Origin: Streptoalloteichus tenebrarius
GTDB taxonomy: Bacteria > Actinomycetota > Actinomycetes > Mycobacteriales > Pseudonocardiaceae
Direction of reading: 5' to 3'
Assembly (NCBI RefSeq): GCF_024171885.1
Contig: NZ_JAMTCP010000017.1
Location: 56,685 to 120,684 of the forward strand
Length of the DNA stretch: 64,000 nucleotides
The stretch's first letter is position 1, and each line of letters opens with the position of its first letter. The notes below the pieces were generated by a model. It ran no database searches. It saw nothing but the letters and a program-made list of their open reading frames with translations, and was not told the DNA's origin. Of this stretch, positions 8,926 through 18,678 are shown piece by piece. Both the position numbers and the translations under genes were made by a program.

Positions 8926-9798
8926 ATGGCTGCCGCGCCGTCGTCACCGGGACCACTCCGCCCCGACAGGCCGTCCGTCCCGTTCGGCAGGGGCGGGGCG
9001 GACCGCCATCGGACGCGCGCCGCGCTGCCGTGGCCGCTCTGGGGTCCCGCCCTCGCCGGGCTGGGCCTGCTGGTCCTGCCCGTGCTCGGCCTGGTGGCGC
9101 GCGCCGACTGGGTCCGGCTGCCCGAGCTGGTCACGAGCGACGCCGCGCTCACCGCGCTGGGGCTGTCCCTGCGCACCGCGGCCGCCTCGACCGCGCTCTG
9201 CCTGCTCCTGGGTGGCCCGCTGGCCGTGGTGCTCGCCAGGGGCCGACCGCCCGGCCTGCGCGTGCTGCGCTCGCTGGTGTTGCTGCCCCTGGTGCTGCCG
9301 CCCGTCGTCGGCGGGCTCGCGCTCCTCTACCTGTTGGGGCGGACGGGACTGGTCGGGCGCTACCTCGACCTCTACCTGGGTGTCCGCGTCCCCTTCACCA
9401 CGACCGCCGTGGTGCTGGCCCAGACGTTCGTCGCGATGCCGTTCCTCGTCGTGAGCCTGGAGGGCGCGCTGCGCACCGCCGGGGACCGCTACGAAACCGT
9501 CGCCGCCACGCTCGGCGCCCGCCCGTGGACGGTGTTCTGGCGCGTCACGGTGCCGCTGCTGCTGCCGGGTCTCGGCTCCGCCGTCGTGCTCGCCTTCGCC
9601 CGCGCGCTCGGCGAGTTCGGCGCGACCATCGCCTTCGCCGGGAGCCTGGCCGGCCAGACCCGCACGCTGCCGCTGGAGATCTACCTCCAACGGGAGTCCG
9701 ATGTGGACGGAGCAGTGGCCCTGTCGCTGTTGCTCGTCGCGGTCGCCGCGGTCGTCGTCGTGCTGGCGCGGCCCCGTGCCGTGGAGGGAGCGCGATGA
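8926..9798 (+). CDS. modB: Molybdate ABC transporter permease ModB
   Basis: The 290-residue inner-membrane protein has a basic N-terminal extension of about 30 residues and five to six membrane segments. The permease coupling loop is seen in the [26 protein letters not shown] region (EAA motif), followed by [12 protein letters not shown] typical of ModB. The ATG at 8926 has AGGTG eight bases upstream; a GTG at 8920 overlapping the modA stop is possible. It forms the channel of the molybdate importer. Confidence 0.94.
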   Translation: MAAAPSSPGPLRPDRPSVPFGRGGADRHRTRAALPWPLWGPALAGLGLLVLPVLGLVARADWVRLPELVTSDAALTALGLSLRTAAASTALCLLLGGPLAVVLARGRPPGLRVLRSLVLLPLVLPPVVGGLALLYLLGRTGLVGRYLDLYLGVRVPFTTTAVVLAQTFVAMPFLVVSLEGALRTAGDRYETVAATLGARPWTVFWRVTVPLLLPGLGSAVVLAFARALGEFGATIAFAGSLAGQTRTLPLEIYLQRESDVDGAVALSLLLVAVAAVVVVLARPRAVEGAR

Positions 9799-10919
9799 CC
9801 CCGCGCTCGTCCGCGCTGGACGTCGACGTCGAGCTGGGCCGGCCCGGGTTCGCGTTGTCCGTGGCGTTGCGCGTGGAGCCGGGGGAGGTGCTGGCGGTGC
9901 TGGGGCCGAACGGCTCGGGCAAGTCCACGCTCCTCGGCGTGCTGGCCGGGCTGCTGCGGCCCGACCGGGGGCGCGTCGTCCTGGGTGGACGGACCCTCAC
10001 CGACGCCGGCCGCGGCGCGCACGTGCCCCCGCACCGGCGCGGCGTCGGCCTGCTCGCCCAACAGCCCCTGCTCTTCCCGCACCTCACGGCGGAGGCCAAC
10101 GTCGCGTTCGGCCCCAGGGCGCGGGGAGTGCCCCGACGGGCCGCGCGGGAGATCGCCCGGCGCTGGCTGTCCGAGGTGGACGTCCTGGAGCTGGCCGACC
10201 GCCGCCCCGCCGAGCTGTCCGGCGGTCAGGCCCAACGGGTCGCGGTCGCCCGCGCGCTCGCCGCCGAGCCCGACCTGGTGTTGCTGGACGAGCCGTTCGC
10301 CGCGCTCGACGTCGACGCCGCCCCCGCCCTGCGCGCCGTGTTGGGTCGGGTCCTGCGGGCGGGCGGGCGCACCGCCCTGGTCGTCACCCACGACCCGCTC
10401 GACGCCCTGGTGCTGTCCGACCGGCTGGTGGTGCTCGACGCCGGCGTCGTGGTGGAGGCGGGGCCGACGCGCCAGGTCCTCGCCCGGCCGCGCACCGCCT
10501 TCACGGCGCGGATCGCCGGGCTGGAGCTGGTCGCCGGGGTCGCCGCGCCGACCGGCCTGCGCGCCCCCGACGGCGCGGTGCTGGCCGGCCACCGGGAACC
10601 CGGCCTGGTGGACGGCGTCCCCGCCGTGGCGGTCTTCCCGCCGCGCGCCGTCGCCGTGCACCGGGAACGCCCGAACGGGAGTCCCCGCAACGTGTTCCCG
10701 GTGGTCCTGGCCGGGCTGGAGCCCCGCGCCGACGTCGTGCGGCTGCGGGCCGCCGCCGCCCCGGGCGGACCGGGCTGGGCCGAGGGCCTGTCCGCGGACG
10801 TCACCCCGGCCGCGGTGGCCGACCTCGGCCTGGAGCCGGGTCTGCCGGTGTGGTTCGCGGTGAAGGCGACGGAGGTCACGCTCTGTCCCGCTCCCGGCGA
10901 AACCGTGTCGGCGCGGTGA
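9795..10919 (+). CDS. modC: Molybdate ABC transporter ATP-binding protein ModC
   Basis: The 374-residue ATPase has Walker [10 protein letters not shown] (37-45), the ABC signature LSGGQAQR, Walker B VLLDEP and a switch histidine in VVTHDP. A C-terminal TOBE-type segment (about 245-370) is typical of ModC and may bind oxyanion for feedback control. Its ATG overlaps the modB stop (ATGA) and GGAGGGAG lies just upstream, so translation is coupled. It powers molybdate uptake. Confidence 0.95.
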   Translation: MTPRSSALDVDVELGRPGFALSVALRVEPGEVLAVLGPNGSGKSTLLGVLAGLLRPDRGRVVLGGRTLTDAGRGAHVPPHRRGVGLLAQQPLLFPHLTAEANVAFGPRARGVPRRAAREIARRWLSEVDVLELADRRPAELSGGQAQRVAVARALAAEPDLVLLDEPFAALDVDAAPALRAVLGRVLRAGGRTALVVTHDPLDALVLSDRLVVLDAGVVVEAGPTRQVLARPRTAFTARIAGLELVAGVAAPTGLRAPDGAVLAGHREPGLVDGVPAVAVFPPRAVAVHRERPNGSPRNVFPVVLAGLEPRADVVRLRAAAAPGGPGWAEGLSADVTPAAVADLGLEPGLPVWFAVKATEVTLCPAPGETVSAR

Positions 10920-10940
10920 CCCCGATGCGATGATGACGGG

Positions 10941-11780
10941 GTGACGCGAGCGGAGGACACCAGCGCCGAGTCCCGGTCCGGCTCGACCTCGAAGTCGGCC
11001 ACCTGGAACTACCTGATGGACATGGACGGGGTGCTGGTGCACGAGGAACACCTCGTGCCCGGCGCCGACGAGTTCCTCGCCGAGCTGCGCTCCCACGGCG
11101 TCCCGTTCCTGGTCCTGACCAACAACTCGATCTACACGCCGAGGGACCTGAGGGCCAGGCTCCACCGCACCGGACTCGACGTGCCCGAGTCGGCCATCTG
11201 GACCTCGGCGCTGGCCACCGCCCGGTTCCTCGACACCCAGCGCCCCGGCGGCAGCGCCTACGTCATCGGCGAGGCCGGGCTCACCACCGCGCTGCACTCC
11301 ATCGGCTACGTGCTCACCGACCGCGACCCCGACTACGTCGTGCTCGGCGAGACCCGCACCTACAGCTTCGAGGCGATCACCAAGGCGATCCGCCTCGTCG
11401 AGTCAGGGGCCCGGTTCATCGCCACCAACCCCGACGAGACCGGGCCGAGCCGCGAGGGCGTGCTCCCGGCGACGGGCTCGGTCGCGGCGCTGATCGAACG
11501 GGCCACCGGCCGCGCCCCCTACTTCGTCGGCAAGCCCAACCCGCTGATGATGCGGTCGGCGCTGCGCGCGCTGGGCGCCCACTCCGAGAACACGCTGATG
11601 ATCGGCGACCGGATGGACACCGACGTCCGCACCGGGCTGGAGGCCGGACTCCAGACGATCCTCGTGCTCTCCGGGATCTCCGCGGCCGACACGGCCGAGC
11701 GGTTCCCGTACCGGCCGACCAAGGTCATCGGATCGGTGGCCGACCTGATCGGCAGGGTCACCGACCCGTTCGGCGACTGA
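10941..11780 (+). CDS. HAD-IIA family phosphatase (NagD-like)
   Basis: The 279-residue protein has the HAD nucleophile motif DMDG (D27, D29), motif II VLTNNS, the cap region of the IIA class, and motifs III and IV in KPNPLMMRS and MIGDRMDTDV. Close relatives dephosphorylate sugar phosphates or nucleotides; the substrate here is unknown. It begins at GTG with GATGAT six bases upstream and no ribosome binding site, so it is probably leaderless and separate from the mod operon. Confidence 0.88.
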   Translation: MTRAEDTSAESRSGSTSKSATWNYLMDMDGVLVHEEHLVPGADEFLAELRSHGVPFLVLTNNSIYTPRDLRARLHRTGLDVPESAIWTSALATARFLDTQRPGGSAYVIGEAGLTTALHSIGYVLTDRDPDYVVLGETRTYSFEAITKAIRLVESGARFIATNPDETGPSREGVLPATGSVAALIERATGRAPYFVGKPNPLMMRSALRALGAHSENTLMIGDRMDTDVRTGLEAGLQTILVLSGISAADTAERFPYRPTKVIGSVADLIGRVTDPFGD

Positions 11781-11783
11781 GCG

Positions 11784-11821
11784 GGGGAGGGTGGCCGCCC
11801 GGCCCGGCGGCCACCCTCCCC
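11784..11821. terminator. Bidirectional hairpin terminator
   Basis: A perfect 16-bp stem (11784-11799 with 11806-11821) and a 6-base loop lie between the convergent HAD-IIA and YccF genes, three bases past the HAD stop. It has no T tract. Confidence 0.85.
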
Positions 11822-11846
11822 AAAGCGGGGCCCAGCCGAAACGGGT

Positions 11847-12248
11847 TCAGCGGCGGGGCGCGAACGCCGTGCGGTCGTCGACGTCCACGATCGCCTTGCC
11901 CAGCGGCGTCAGCGAGACCGGGACCAGCTTGAGGTTCCCGACTCCCAGGGGGATGCCGACGACCGTCAGGCACTGCGCGATCCCGGTGACGACGTGCCCG
12001 AGCGCCAGCCACCAGCCGGCGACCAGGATCCACACGACGTTGCCGACGGCCGAGCCCGCGCCGGCCCCCGGGCGGTCCACGATGGTCCGCCCGAACGGCC
12101 AGAGCGTGTAGGCGGCCATCCGGAACGAGGCGATCCCGAACGGGATCGTCACGACCAGCACGCAGCACAGCACCCCGGCCAGGGCGTAGCCCAGCGCCAT
12201 GAGCAGGCCGCCGAACACCAACCAGATGACGTTGAGCAGGAGCCGCAC
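11847..12248 (-). CDS. YccF-domain inner-membrane protein
   Basis: The 133-residue protein is made of two repeated YccF units, each with a hydrophobic pair of helices followed by IPFG/IPLG and a WPFGRTIV or TPLGKAIV motif. The family is widespread and of unknown function. The GTG start has CACAAT seven bases upstream and no ribosome binding site. It corresponds in position to Rv0870c of M. tuberculosis. Confidence 0.85.
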   Translation of the reverse strand: MRLLLNVIWLVFGGLLMALGYALAGVLCCVLVVTIPFGIASFRMAAYTLWPFGRTIVDRPGAGAGSAVGNVVWILVAGWWLALGHVVTGIAQCLTVVGIPLGVGNLKLVPVSLTPLGKAIVDVDDRTAFAPRR

Positions 12249-12274
12249 CGGGTCGATTGTGCCCGGGACCCGCC

Positions 12275-12625
12275 TCACTCGGGTTCGGCCGAGTCGGCGG
12301 CGCGGGCCGTGGCCTCGGCCCACCGGGGCGCCGCCTGGGACCGGGCCATCCCGCCCTGCTGGGGGAGGACCTCCAGCTCGCGGGCGGTCAGCGCCCCGGT
12401 CAGGTCGTCGGCGAGGCGCTCCGCGTTGTCCCTGATCAGTTCGGCCCTGCGGGACAACGACCCGTGCCACGAGCGTTGCGCCGCCGCCAGCCGGTCCAGC
12501 AGGTCGGCCTTGAGTCGCAGCCACTCCACGTGTTCCCAGCAGGCCCGGGGTCGGGCGGCGGACGTGTGGCGCATCGCGTCGTCGATCGCGGTCGCGATCC
12601 GTTCCAGGTCGCGATCAGTGATCAT
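12275..12625 (-). CDS. Hypothetical helical protein
   Basis: This 116-residue protein is charged and predicted helical, with no signal or membrane segment. The central WEHVEWLRLKADLLDRLAAAQRSW region could be a coiled coil. No family was recognised. It has an ATG with a strong GGAGGGGG site upstream, which supports it being real. It lies 26 bases upstream of the yccF start on the same strand. Confidence 0.65.
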   Translation of the reverse strand: MITDRDLERIATAIDDAMRHTSAARPRACWEHVEWLRLKADLLDRLAAAQRSWHGSLSRRAELIRDNAERLADDLTGALTARELEVLPQQGGMARSQAAPRWAEATARAADSAEPE

Positions 12626-12923
12626 CGGACCCCCTCCGGGTGGGTGCGGACGCCGGTGAGGGGACGCCGCCCGGCCGGCGGTCGGCGCGCGGTGGCGGGC
12701 CGGCTCACGGCGGCCCGGTCCCTGGCCTGTTGTCCCATGCTCGTCATGCTCCACGGCGTCCTGGCTGGCGGGCGACCCCCTCATGCGACCGGTCCGGCGT
12801 TGCCGCCGGTGGTGTCATGGGGACGGGTCGGGCGCGTCGGTTGGGCGACGGCGCCCGTGACTACGTGACGCGTCAACTGTCCTTCCGTGACGCCGGATGG
12901 CGCAATCTTCACCCATTCGTGGA
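12626..12923. other. Intergenic interval, no gene seen
   Basis: This 298-base stretch between the mntH stop and the hypothetical gene on the same strand carries the hypothetical gene's ribosome binding site. Apart from that I see no credible gene, hairpin or operator. Confidence 0.6.
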
Positions 12924-14168
12924 TCAACCACGGAGCGTCAACACGATGAGCGCCAGGTTCAGGGCGATCACCGCGACCGCGACCGCCCACGCGACCACCG
13001 TGGTGCCCCGCCGGTTGACCGCGTCGCCCATCACCGACCGGCTCCCGGTCAGCAGCACCAGCGGGACCAACGCGAACGGGATGCCGAAGGACAGCACCAC
13101 CTGGGACAGCACCAGCGCCCACGTGGGGTCGATCCCGGCCGCGAGGACGATCAGGGCCGGCGCCAGCGTCACCAGCCGCCGCGCCAGCAGCGGGACCCGG
13201 CGGCGCAGCAGGCCGCCCATCACCACCGCGCCGGCGTAGCAGCCCACGGCGGTGGAGGCGAACCCCGAGGCCAACAGGCCCACCGCGAACAGGGCCGCGA
13301 CCGCCGCGCCGAGGGAGGAGCCCAGTGCGGCGTGGACCCCGTCGAGGGACTCGACGTCGGCCGCGCCGGGCAGGGCGCTCGCGGCCAGCAGCAGCATCGC
13401 CAGGTTCACCGCGCCGGCCAGGAGCATCGCGGCGGCCACGTCCGTGCGGGTGGCCCTGAGCAGGGTCCGCCGGGCGGGACCGGGCTCAGGGCGGCCGTGC
13501 CGGTCCCTGGCCAGGGCGCTGTGCAGGTAGACGGCGTGCGGCATCACGGTCGCGCCGAGCATGCCGGCCGCCAGCAGGACGCTCTCCGCGCCGTCGAACC
13601 GGGGCAGCAGGCCGGCCACCGCCCCGCCGGGGGAGGGCGGCGACACCAGCAGTCCGGCGGCGAAGCCGATCGTGATCACCACGAGCATGCCGGTGACCAC
13701 GCGTTCGAAGGGCTGCTGCCCGCCGCGGTCCCGCACCACGAGCAACGCGGTCGACACCACGCCCGTGATCACGCCGCCCAGCAGCAGCGGGAGGTCGAAC
13801 AGCAGCCGGAGCGCGACCGCCCCGCCGAGCACCTCCGCCAGGTCCGTCGCCATCGCGACCAGCTCGGCCTGCGCCCAGTAGGCCAGGCGCGCGGGCCGGG
13901 GCAGGTGGTCGCGCACCGCCTCCGGCAGCGAGCGACCGGTGACCAGCCCGAGCTTGGCCGACAGGTACTGGACCAGCCCCGCCATCACGTTGGCGCCCAC
14001 CAGCACCCAGACGAGCAGGTAGCCGTAGCGGGCGCCGGCGGTGGTGTTGGTGGCCACGTTGCCGGGGTCGACGTAGGCGATGGCGGCGACGAACGCCGGG
14101 CCGAGGAGGGCGGCGCGGGAGCGGACCCGGGGCAGCGCCGTGCGCAGCGCGTCCCCCAGCGAAACCAC
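12924..14168 (-). CDS. mntH: Nramp-family divalent metal transporter
   Basis: The 414-residue membrane protein has the two Nramp metal-site motifs: DPGN in the first helix (34-37) and MPHAVYLHS in helix six. About 11 membrane segments are visible. The family imports Mn2+ and Fe2+ with protons, and some members carry other divalent metals. The start is GTG at 14168 with GGAGGG four bases upstream; a longer reading from 14240 is possible. An inverted repeat resembling the Nur box lies about 100 bases upstream and suggests metal-dependent repression. Confidence 0.92.
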   Translation of the reverse strand: MVSLGDALRTALPRVRSRAALLGPAFVAAIAYVDPGNVATNTTAGARYGYLLVWVLVGANVMAGLVQYLSAKLGLVTGRSLPEAVRDHLPRPARLAYWAQAELVAMATDLAEVLGGAVALRLLFDLPLLLGGVITGVVSTALLVVRDRGGQQPFERVVTGMLVVITIGFAAGLLVSPPSPGGAVAGLLPRFDGAESVLLAAGMLGATVMPHAVYLHSALARDRHGRPEPGPARRTLLRATRTDVAAAMLLAGAVNLAMLLLAASALPGAADVESLDGVHAALGSSLGAAVAALFAVGLLASGFASTAVGCYAGAVVMGGLLRRRVPLLARRLVTLAPALIVLAAGIDPTWALVLSQVVLSFGIPFALVPLVLLTGSRSVMGDAVNRRGTTVVAWAVAVAVIALNLALIVLTLRG

Positions 14169-14259
14169 GTGGCCCTCCCGTCCCCGCGACGCGTCACCGC
14201 GCGGGAGCGGGCGCGACCAGGTCGCCGACCACCCGCGCACGGTCCGACGTCACCCTCTT

Positions 14260-14278
14260 GTTGCAAACCTTATGCAAC
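14260..14278. promoter_or_regulatory. Nur-box-like operator upstream of mntH
   Basis: The 19-bp imperfect palindrome contains TTGCAA-N5-ATGCAA (14261-14277), one base from the nickel-responsive Nur consensus tTGCaa-N5-ttGCAA known in Streptomyces. It stands between mntH on the minus strand and a HAD gene on the plus strand. A very similar site precedes the superoxide dismutase gene at 30281. Another Fur-family protein could also be the ligand. Confidence 0.55.
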
Positions 14279-14434
14279 AGGGCGCGGTCGAGGGAGGGTG
14301 GGACCGACCACACCGCGCGGGCGGACCACCGGACCAGGGGATTGTGCGCGCCACCGCCCGCCAAGATCACTGACGGTAGGTGGCGCGTGACGAGGACAAC
14401 TACTCAGAGGAGTCAATCGCTCCCCCGGCCGGCG

Positions 14435-14440
14435 TAGGGT
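14435..14440 (+). promoter_or_regulatory. -10 element of a leaderless promoter
   Basis: TAGGGT lies six bases before the GTG at 14447, with no ribosome binding site. Confidence 0.5.
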
Positions 14441-14446
14441 GCGAGC

Positions 14447-15091
14447 GTGCCGCTGACCGTCGGTTTCGACCTGGACATGACGTTGATCGATCCGCGGCCG
14501 GGCATGGTCCGCGCGTTCGAGGTGCTCGCCGGCGAGACCGGCATCCCCCTGGACGGGGAGGCCTTCGCCGCCCACCTCGGCCCACCCCTGGAGTCGGTCT
14601 TCGCCGGCTACGGCCTGGACCAGCCGACGATCGACGCCCTCGTCGCCCGGTTCCGGGAGATCTACCCCGAGGTTGTCGTCCCGGTCACCGTCGCGCTGCC
14701 GGGCGCGGCCGAGGCGTTGGCCGCGGTGCGCGCCGCCGGCGGCAACACCGTCGTGGTCACCGGGAAGTACGCGCTGAACGCCGCGCGCCACCTCGGCGCC
14801 CTCGGCTGGGAGGTCGACCACCTCGTCGGCGGGCTGTGGTCGTCGGGGAAGGGCGCCGCGCTGCGACAGCACGGCGCCTCCGTCTACGTCGGCGACCACG
14901 TCGGGGACGTGCGCGGCGCCCAGGCCGCGGGGGCGGTGTCGGTCGGCGTGACGACCGGGCCCTGCACCGCCGAGGAGCTGGCCGGCGCCGGCGCGGACGT
15001 CGTGCTCGCCGACCTCACCGCGTTCCCCGACTGGCTCGCCGGGCACCTGGCCGGCGCCGGCGAGGACGACCTGGCGGCCGAGGCGGGCTGA
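14447..15091 (+). CDS. HAD-family phosphatase (phosphoglycolate phosphatase-like)
   Basis: The 214-residue protein has the HAD nucleophile motif FDLDMTL near the N-terminus, a helical cap (about 20-80), motif II VVVTGK and the acidic motif IV YVGDHVGDV. The layout is that of phosphoglycolate or nucleotide phosphatases of HAD subfamily I; the substrate is unknown. A leaderless promoter precedes the GTG start. Confidence 0.87.
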   Translation: MPLTVGFDLDMTLIDPRPGMVRAFEVLAGETGIPLDGEAFAAHLGPPLESVFAGYGLDQPTIDALVARFREIYPEVVVPVTVALPGAAEALAAVRAAGGNTVVVTGKYALNAARHLGALGWEVDHLVGGLWSSGKGAALRQHGASVYVGDHVGDVRGAQAAGAVSVGVTTGPCTAEELAGAGADVVLADLTAFPDWLAGHLAGAGEDDLAAEAG

Positions 15092-15095
15092 GCGG

Positions 15096-15314
15096 TCAGC
15101 GCCGGCGCGCCCGGCGCGCGTCCCTGATCACCCCGATCACGCCGAGGGCCAGCCCGACGGGCAGACACAGCCCCGCGGTGGCGTTCAGCCACACGGGGAG
15201 TTCGGTCCGCCCGGTCGCGAACAACACGAAGATCGCGACCACGGCGAGCAGCCCGATCCCGAACAACGCCACCCCGACGGGGACCAACTTGGTAACACCA
15301 GCTCGCGCCTGCAC
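15096..15314 (-). CDS. Small two-helix membrane protein
   Basis: The 72-residue protein has two hydrophobic segments (about 9-33 and 42-61) and a basic C-terminus (RDARRARRR). No family was recognised. Its stop is four bases from the stop of the convergent HAD gene. TAGGCT (15323-15328, minus strand) is eight bases before the GTG start, so it probably has a leaderless message, which supports it being a real gene. Confidence 0.65.
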   Translation of the reverse strand: MQARAGVTKLVPVGVALFGIGLLAVVAIFVLFATGRTELPVWLNATAGLCLPVGLALGVIGVIRDARRARRR

Positions 15315-15493
15315 GGAGTCCGAGCCTAGGCCGGTCGGGTGGATCTTGGTTCTCGGGCGGCCACGTCAGATGTTGCTTCGCACGACAGGTGGTGTTCTCG
15401 CTACGCTTGGGACGCGCGTCCCGGGCACGCCCGGGACGCGTTCGTCGTGCCGGGGCACGACGTGGGTAGCGGACTGAGGGAACGGTGAGAACA

Positions 15494-15880
15494 GTGCCGA
15501 CCGGCAGGGTCAAGTGGTACGACGCGGAGAAGGGCTTCGGCTTCGTGACCCAGGACGGCGGGGAGGACGTGTACGTGCGCGCCTCCGCGTTGCCGCCCGG
15601 GGTGCCGGGGTTGAAGACCGGCCAGCGCGTCGAGTTCGGCGTCGCGGAGGGTCGGCGCGGACCGCAGGCACTGTCGGTGCGCCTGGTCGACCCGCTGCCG
15701 TCCGTGGTGGAGGCCCGGCGGCGGCCCGCCGAGGAGCTGCACGGCCTCATCGAGGACATGATCAAGCTCCTGGAGGCCAAGGTCCAGCCGGAGCTGCGGC
15801 GCGGTCGCTACCCCGACCGCAAGATGACCAAGCGGATCGCCGAGGTCGTCAGGGCGGTGGCGCGCGAGCTGGAGCCGTAG
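15494..15880 (+). CDS. Cold-shock domain protein with C-terminal extension
   Basis: The 128-residue protein begins with a cold-shock domain (about 1-66) bearing the RNA-binding motif [12 protein letters not shown] and the second motif VYVRASAL. It continues with a basic helical tail of about 60 residues not found in short CspA proteins. This longer form is the actinobacterial CspB type, equivalent to Rv0871 by position. It probably binds single-stranded RNA or DNA. The GTG at 15494 fits family alignments; a GTG at 15485 has a GAGGG site and would add three residues. Confidence 0.9.
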   Translation: MPTGRVKWYDAEKGFGFVTQDGGEDVYVRASALPPGVPGLKTGQRVEFGVAEGRRGPQALSVRLVDPLPSVVEARRRPAEELHGLIEDMIKLLEAKVQPELRRGRYPDRKMTKRIAEVVRAVARELEP

Positions 15881-15904
15881 GCCACCAGGCCATCAGGCGT
15901 CGTG

Positions 15905-15948
15905 ACGGACGCCGCACGCCGACCACGGGTCTGGCGTGCGGCGTCCGT
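15905..15948 (+). terminator. Rho-independent terminator of the cold-shock gene
   Basis: A perfect 16-bp stem (15905-15920 with 15933-15948) with a 12-base loop is followed within about 15 bases by a run of five T (CTTTTTG). It lies 25 bases after the stop codon. Confidence 0.88.
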
Positions 15949-16073
15949 CTCTTCACGCTTTTTGCCGTCGCCCACGGCCACCAGGCACGAGACACGAGAG
16001 CGGGCTCGTCCTCGCGTCCGCCCGCCCCGCACGGCGGTCGGACGAGGCGGACAGGTCGGACGGAGGGTGGCGC

Positions 16074-16598
16074 TCAGCCCCTGTCGTCCCGGTCGTCGAC
16101 CGAGAGGACCCAGGTCGCCCGCGTCGGGAAGTCGATCCCGCCGTCCACGCGCTGGAACAACACCGCGCCGAACTGGTGCACCTCGACGGTCTCCAGTTGC
16201 GCGCCCTCCTCGGGCAGCCGCAGCGTGTACGCGAACTGCTTGTCGGGCGCGAAGACCTCACTGCGGCCGTCGACCCGCTCGCCACCGGGCACGCGGTAGC
16301 GGAACACCACCTGCCACGGGGTGGCGGCGACGCCGTCGTCGACCGAGATCTGCAACGGCCGGCCGGCCGGCACCCGGAGGACGGCGGCCGCGTCCGGGTC
16401 GGCGGAGCAGTTCTCCACGTTCTCGTCGCAGTGCTGGGTGGGGCGGACAGCGACCGAGTGGCCGGCGGCGTAGAAGGTCACCTCCGGCTTGGGCGGGGCC
16501 GAGCAGCCGGCCACCGCCAGGCCCGCCGCCGCCAGCACCAGGACGGCGGCACTCCTGCGGCGGGCACCTCGAACAGCGCTGACACCTTGACGACGCAC
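16074..16598 (-). CDS. DUF2771 lipoprotein
   Basis: The 174-residue precursor has a basic N-terminus, a hydrophobic signal and a lipobox LAVAGC (Cys32), so it should be anchored on the outside of the membrane. The mature part matches the DUF2771 family of unknown function and has two further cysteines (HCDENVENC) that may form a disulfide. TAGGGT is six bases before the GTG start, indicating its own leaderless promoter inside the gap after the MFS gene. Confidence 0.85.
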   Translation of the reverse strand: MRRQGVSAVRGARRRSAAVLVLAAAGLAVAGCSAPPKPEVTFYAAGHSVAVRPTQHCDENVENCSADPDAAAVLRVPAGRPLQISVDDGVAATPWQVVFRYRVPGGERVDGRSEVFAPDKQFAYTLRLPEEGAQLETVEVHQFGAVLFQRVDGGIDFPTRATWVLSVDDRDDRG

Positions 16599-16672
16599 GC
16601 TTCGACCCTACGTGGTGCCCTCCGCCGCGTCCGGCCCAGGTCCGCCGGCCGGGCGGCGTCCGGCGCGCCCCC

Positions 16673-18421
16673 TCAGGTGCGGGAGCCGGCGTCCGGGAAC
16701 GGGCGGGTCGACCAGCTCCCCGGCTCGGCCGGCGGCTCGTCGGGGACCGTCTCCGGGCGCAGCGGCCGGTCGCCGCCGAGGCCGGGGACGAGCGAGGCCC
16801 CGCGCCGCGACAGCGCGGTCTGGGCCAGGCCCACCGCCAGCAGCGCGCCCACCACGGTGAACCCGATCCACCAGGTCGCGGGCAGCAGGAGGCCGAGCGC
16901 GCCGCCGAACACCCAGGTGAGCTGGAGGATCGTCTCGGACCGGCCGAAGGCGGACGCCCTGGACTGCTCCGGCATGTCGTCCTGGATCACCGCGTCCAGG
17001 CTGACCTTGGCCATGGCGCTGCCGGTGGCGCCGACCAGGCCGAGCACCGCGGCCGTGACGATGCCGGGGACCAGCGCCGCGACCGCCGTCATCGCCAGCA
17101 CGCCCGACAGGCAGCCCAGGACCACCTGGTCCGGCCGGCCCACGTGCAGGCGGGCGCCCAGCCCGTTGCCGAGGAAGTTGCCGGCGCCGGCGGCCGCGCC
17201 GATGACGCCGAGCAGGACCACCTGCCGGCCGGGGGAGTGCTCGGTCTCCGCCTTGATCACGAACGCGGCGAACAGGGTGAGGAACCCGGTCAGCACCCGG
17301 ATGGTCCCGTTGCCCCACAGCGCGACGACCACGTGGCGACCCATCGGCTGCCGGCGCGGCTTGTGCGGGTGCCGGCTCAGTGACGCCGGCACCTCGCCCT
17401 CGGTCACCTCGACCCACGCGGGGATGCGCAGGCACAGCCAGGTCGCGGCCACGCACAACGCGGCGGTGAACCACAGCGCGCCGGGGGAGTCCAGCAGCGC
17501 GGCGAACCCCGCCGCGACCGCGCCGAACACGCCGCCGGCGGCCAGGCCGAACGCGGTGAGCCGCGAGTTCGTCTTGACCAGCGTGATCTCCGGGGGCAGC
17601 ACGCGGGGCGTCACCGCCGCCTTGAGCACGCCGAAGGACTTCGACAGCACCATGCTGCCCAGCGCCGCCGGGTAGAGCAGCCAGTCGTCGAAGTGCAGCG
17701 CCATGACCGCGGCCAGGACCACCCGCCCGGCGAAGGACGCGGCCAGCGCGATGCGCCGGCCCCGCTGCAACCGGTCGAGCGCGGGACCGACCAGCGGCGC
17801 GATCACCGCGAACGGCGCGACGGTGATCAACAGGTAGAGGGCGACCTTGCCCCGGCTCTCGGCGGTCGCGGCGGAGAAGAAGAGTGTGTTGGCCAAGGCC
17901 ACGGCGATCGCGGCGTCCACCGCGTAGTTGGCCATGACGGTGTAGGTGAGCTTCGCCAGCCCCGACCGGTCCGCGCCGTCGGCGTGGGCCGCCCGGCGGA
18001 AGGCGTCCACGGCCTGCTGCGTGAGCTGGCGTCCCCGCCAGAACGCGACCCGCGTGACGGTGAGCTTCCTGGGGAGCTGGGGCGCGCCGGGGGAGGGCGC
18101 CTCGTCCCGCGCGCCGGCGCCGTCGTCCTCGCCGGCCCGCCCGGCGGACAGGCGCCGCGTGCCCTGGGGGCCGTGGAGCGAGTCGCGGGGCGGCAGCGGC
18201 GGCAGCGGCCGCCGCCGGACCGGCTCGGTCGGGGCGTGTTCGATCGGGAAGGGGCGGGTGGTGCGCCACGGCCGGGTCGGGGCCGACGAACCCCGGTAGT
18301 CCGGGTCGTCCTGCCAGGGGTACCGGCGTTCCGTCGGGGGGTCCGGCCGACGAGCGCCGTCACCGCCCGGACGGCCGCTGGGCGTGCCGTCGGGACGTTC
18401 GGCGGGCCCGGACCTGGTCAC
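16673..18421 (-). CDS. MFS transporter with long cytoplasmic N-terminus
   Basis: The 582-residue protein has about 12 membrane helices between residues 150 and 530, preceded by about 125 residues of Pro, Arg and Gly-rich cytoplasmic sequence. It is in the position of Rv0876c in M. tuberculosis and is probably the orthologue. The transported compound is unknown. A CAGGAT box seven bases before the GTG start and the absence of a ribosome binding site suggest a leaderless transcript. Confidence 0.87.
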   Translation of the reverse strand: MTRSGPAERPDGTPSGRPGGDGARRPDPPTERRYPWQDDPDYRGSSAPTRPWRTTRPFPIEHAPTEPVRRRPLPPLPPRDSLHGPQGTRRLSAGRAGEDDGAGARDEAPSPGAPQLPRKLTVTRVAFWRGRQLTQQAVDAFRRAAHADGADRSGLAKLTYTVMANYAVDAAIAVALANTLFFSAATAESRGKVALYLLITVAPFAVIAPLVGPALDRLQRGRRIALAASFAGRVVLAAVMALHFDDWLLYPAALGSMVLSKSFGVLKAAVTPRVLPPEITLVKTNSRLTAFGLAAGGVFGAVAAGFAALLDSPGALWFTAALCVAATWLCLRIPAWVEVTEGEVPASLSRHPHKPRRQPMGRHVVVALWGNGTIRVLTGFLTLFAAFVIKAETEHSPGRQVVLLGVIGAAAGAGNFLGNGLGARLHVGRPDQVVLGCLSGVLAMTAVAALVPGIVTAAVLGLVGATGSAMAKVSLDAVIQDDMPEQSRASAFGRSETILQLTWVFGGALGLLLPATWWIGFTVVGALLAVGLAQTALSRRGASLVPGLGGDRPLRPETVPDEPPAEPGSWSTRPFPDAGSRT

Positions 18422-18541
18422 GCCTTCAATCCTGCCCCAACCGGGTCACCCGCCGCGCGGTTCCGCCGGGCGCCGGCCGGCGGCGTCCGTGTGATCCTCG
18501 GCGTGGTCCTCGTCTTGTCCTCGTCGTTCCTCCGCGGCCTT

Positions 18542-18586
18542 CGTGTCCTCCGTGTCCTCCGCGTCCTCCGTGTCCTCCGTGTCCTC
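18542..18586. repeat. 9-bp tandem repeat
   Basis: Five consecutive copies of CGTGTCCTC (one with a single change) lie in the 257-base gap between the glutaminyl cyclase-like gene and the MFS gene, both on the minus strand. Looser copies extend upstream to about 18506. No gene is seen in the gap. Confidence 0.8.
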
Positions 18587-18678
18587 TGAGGGCTCCGCCG
18601 TGGGGGCCGACGTGTGGCCCGCCGTGTGGCCTCGGAGGCGGTCGTCCGCCCGGCCGGCGCGTCACCGGAACGCGGCGC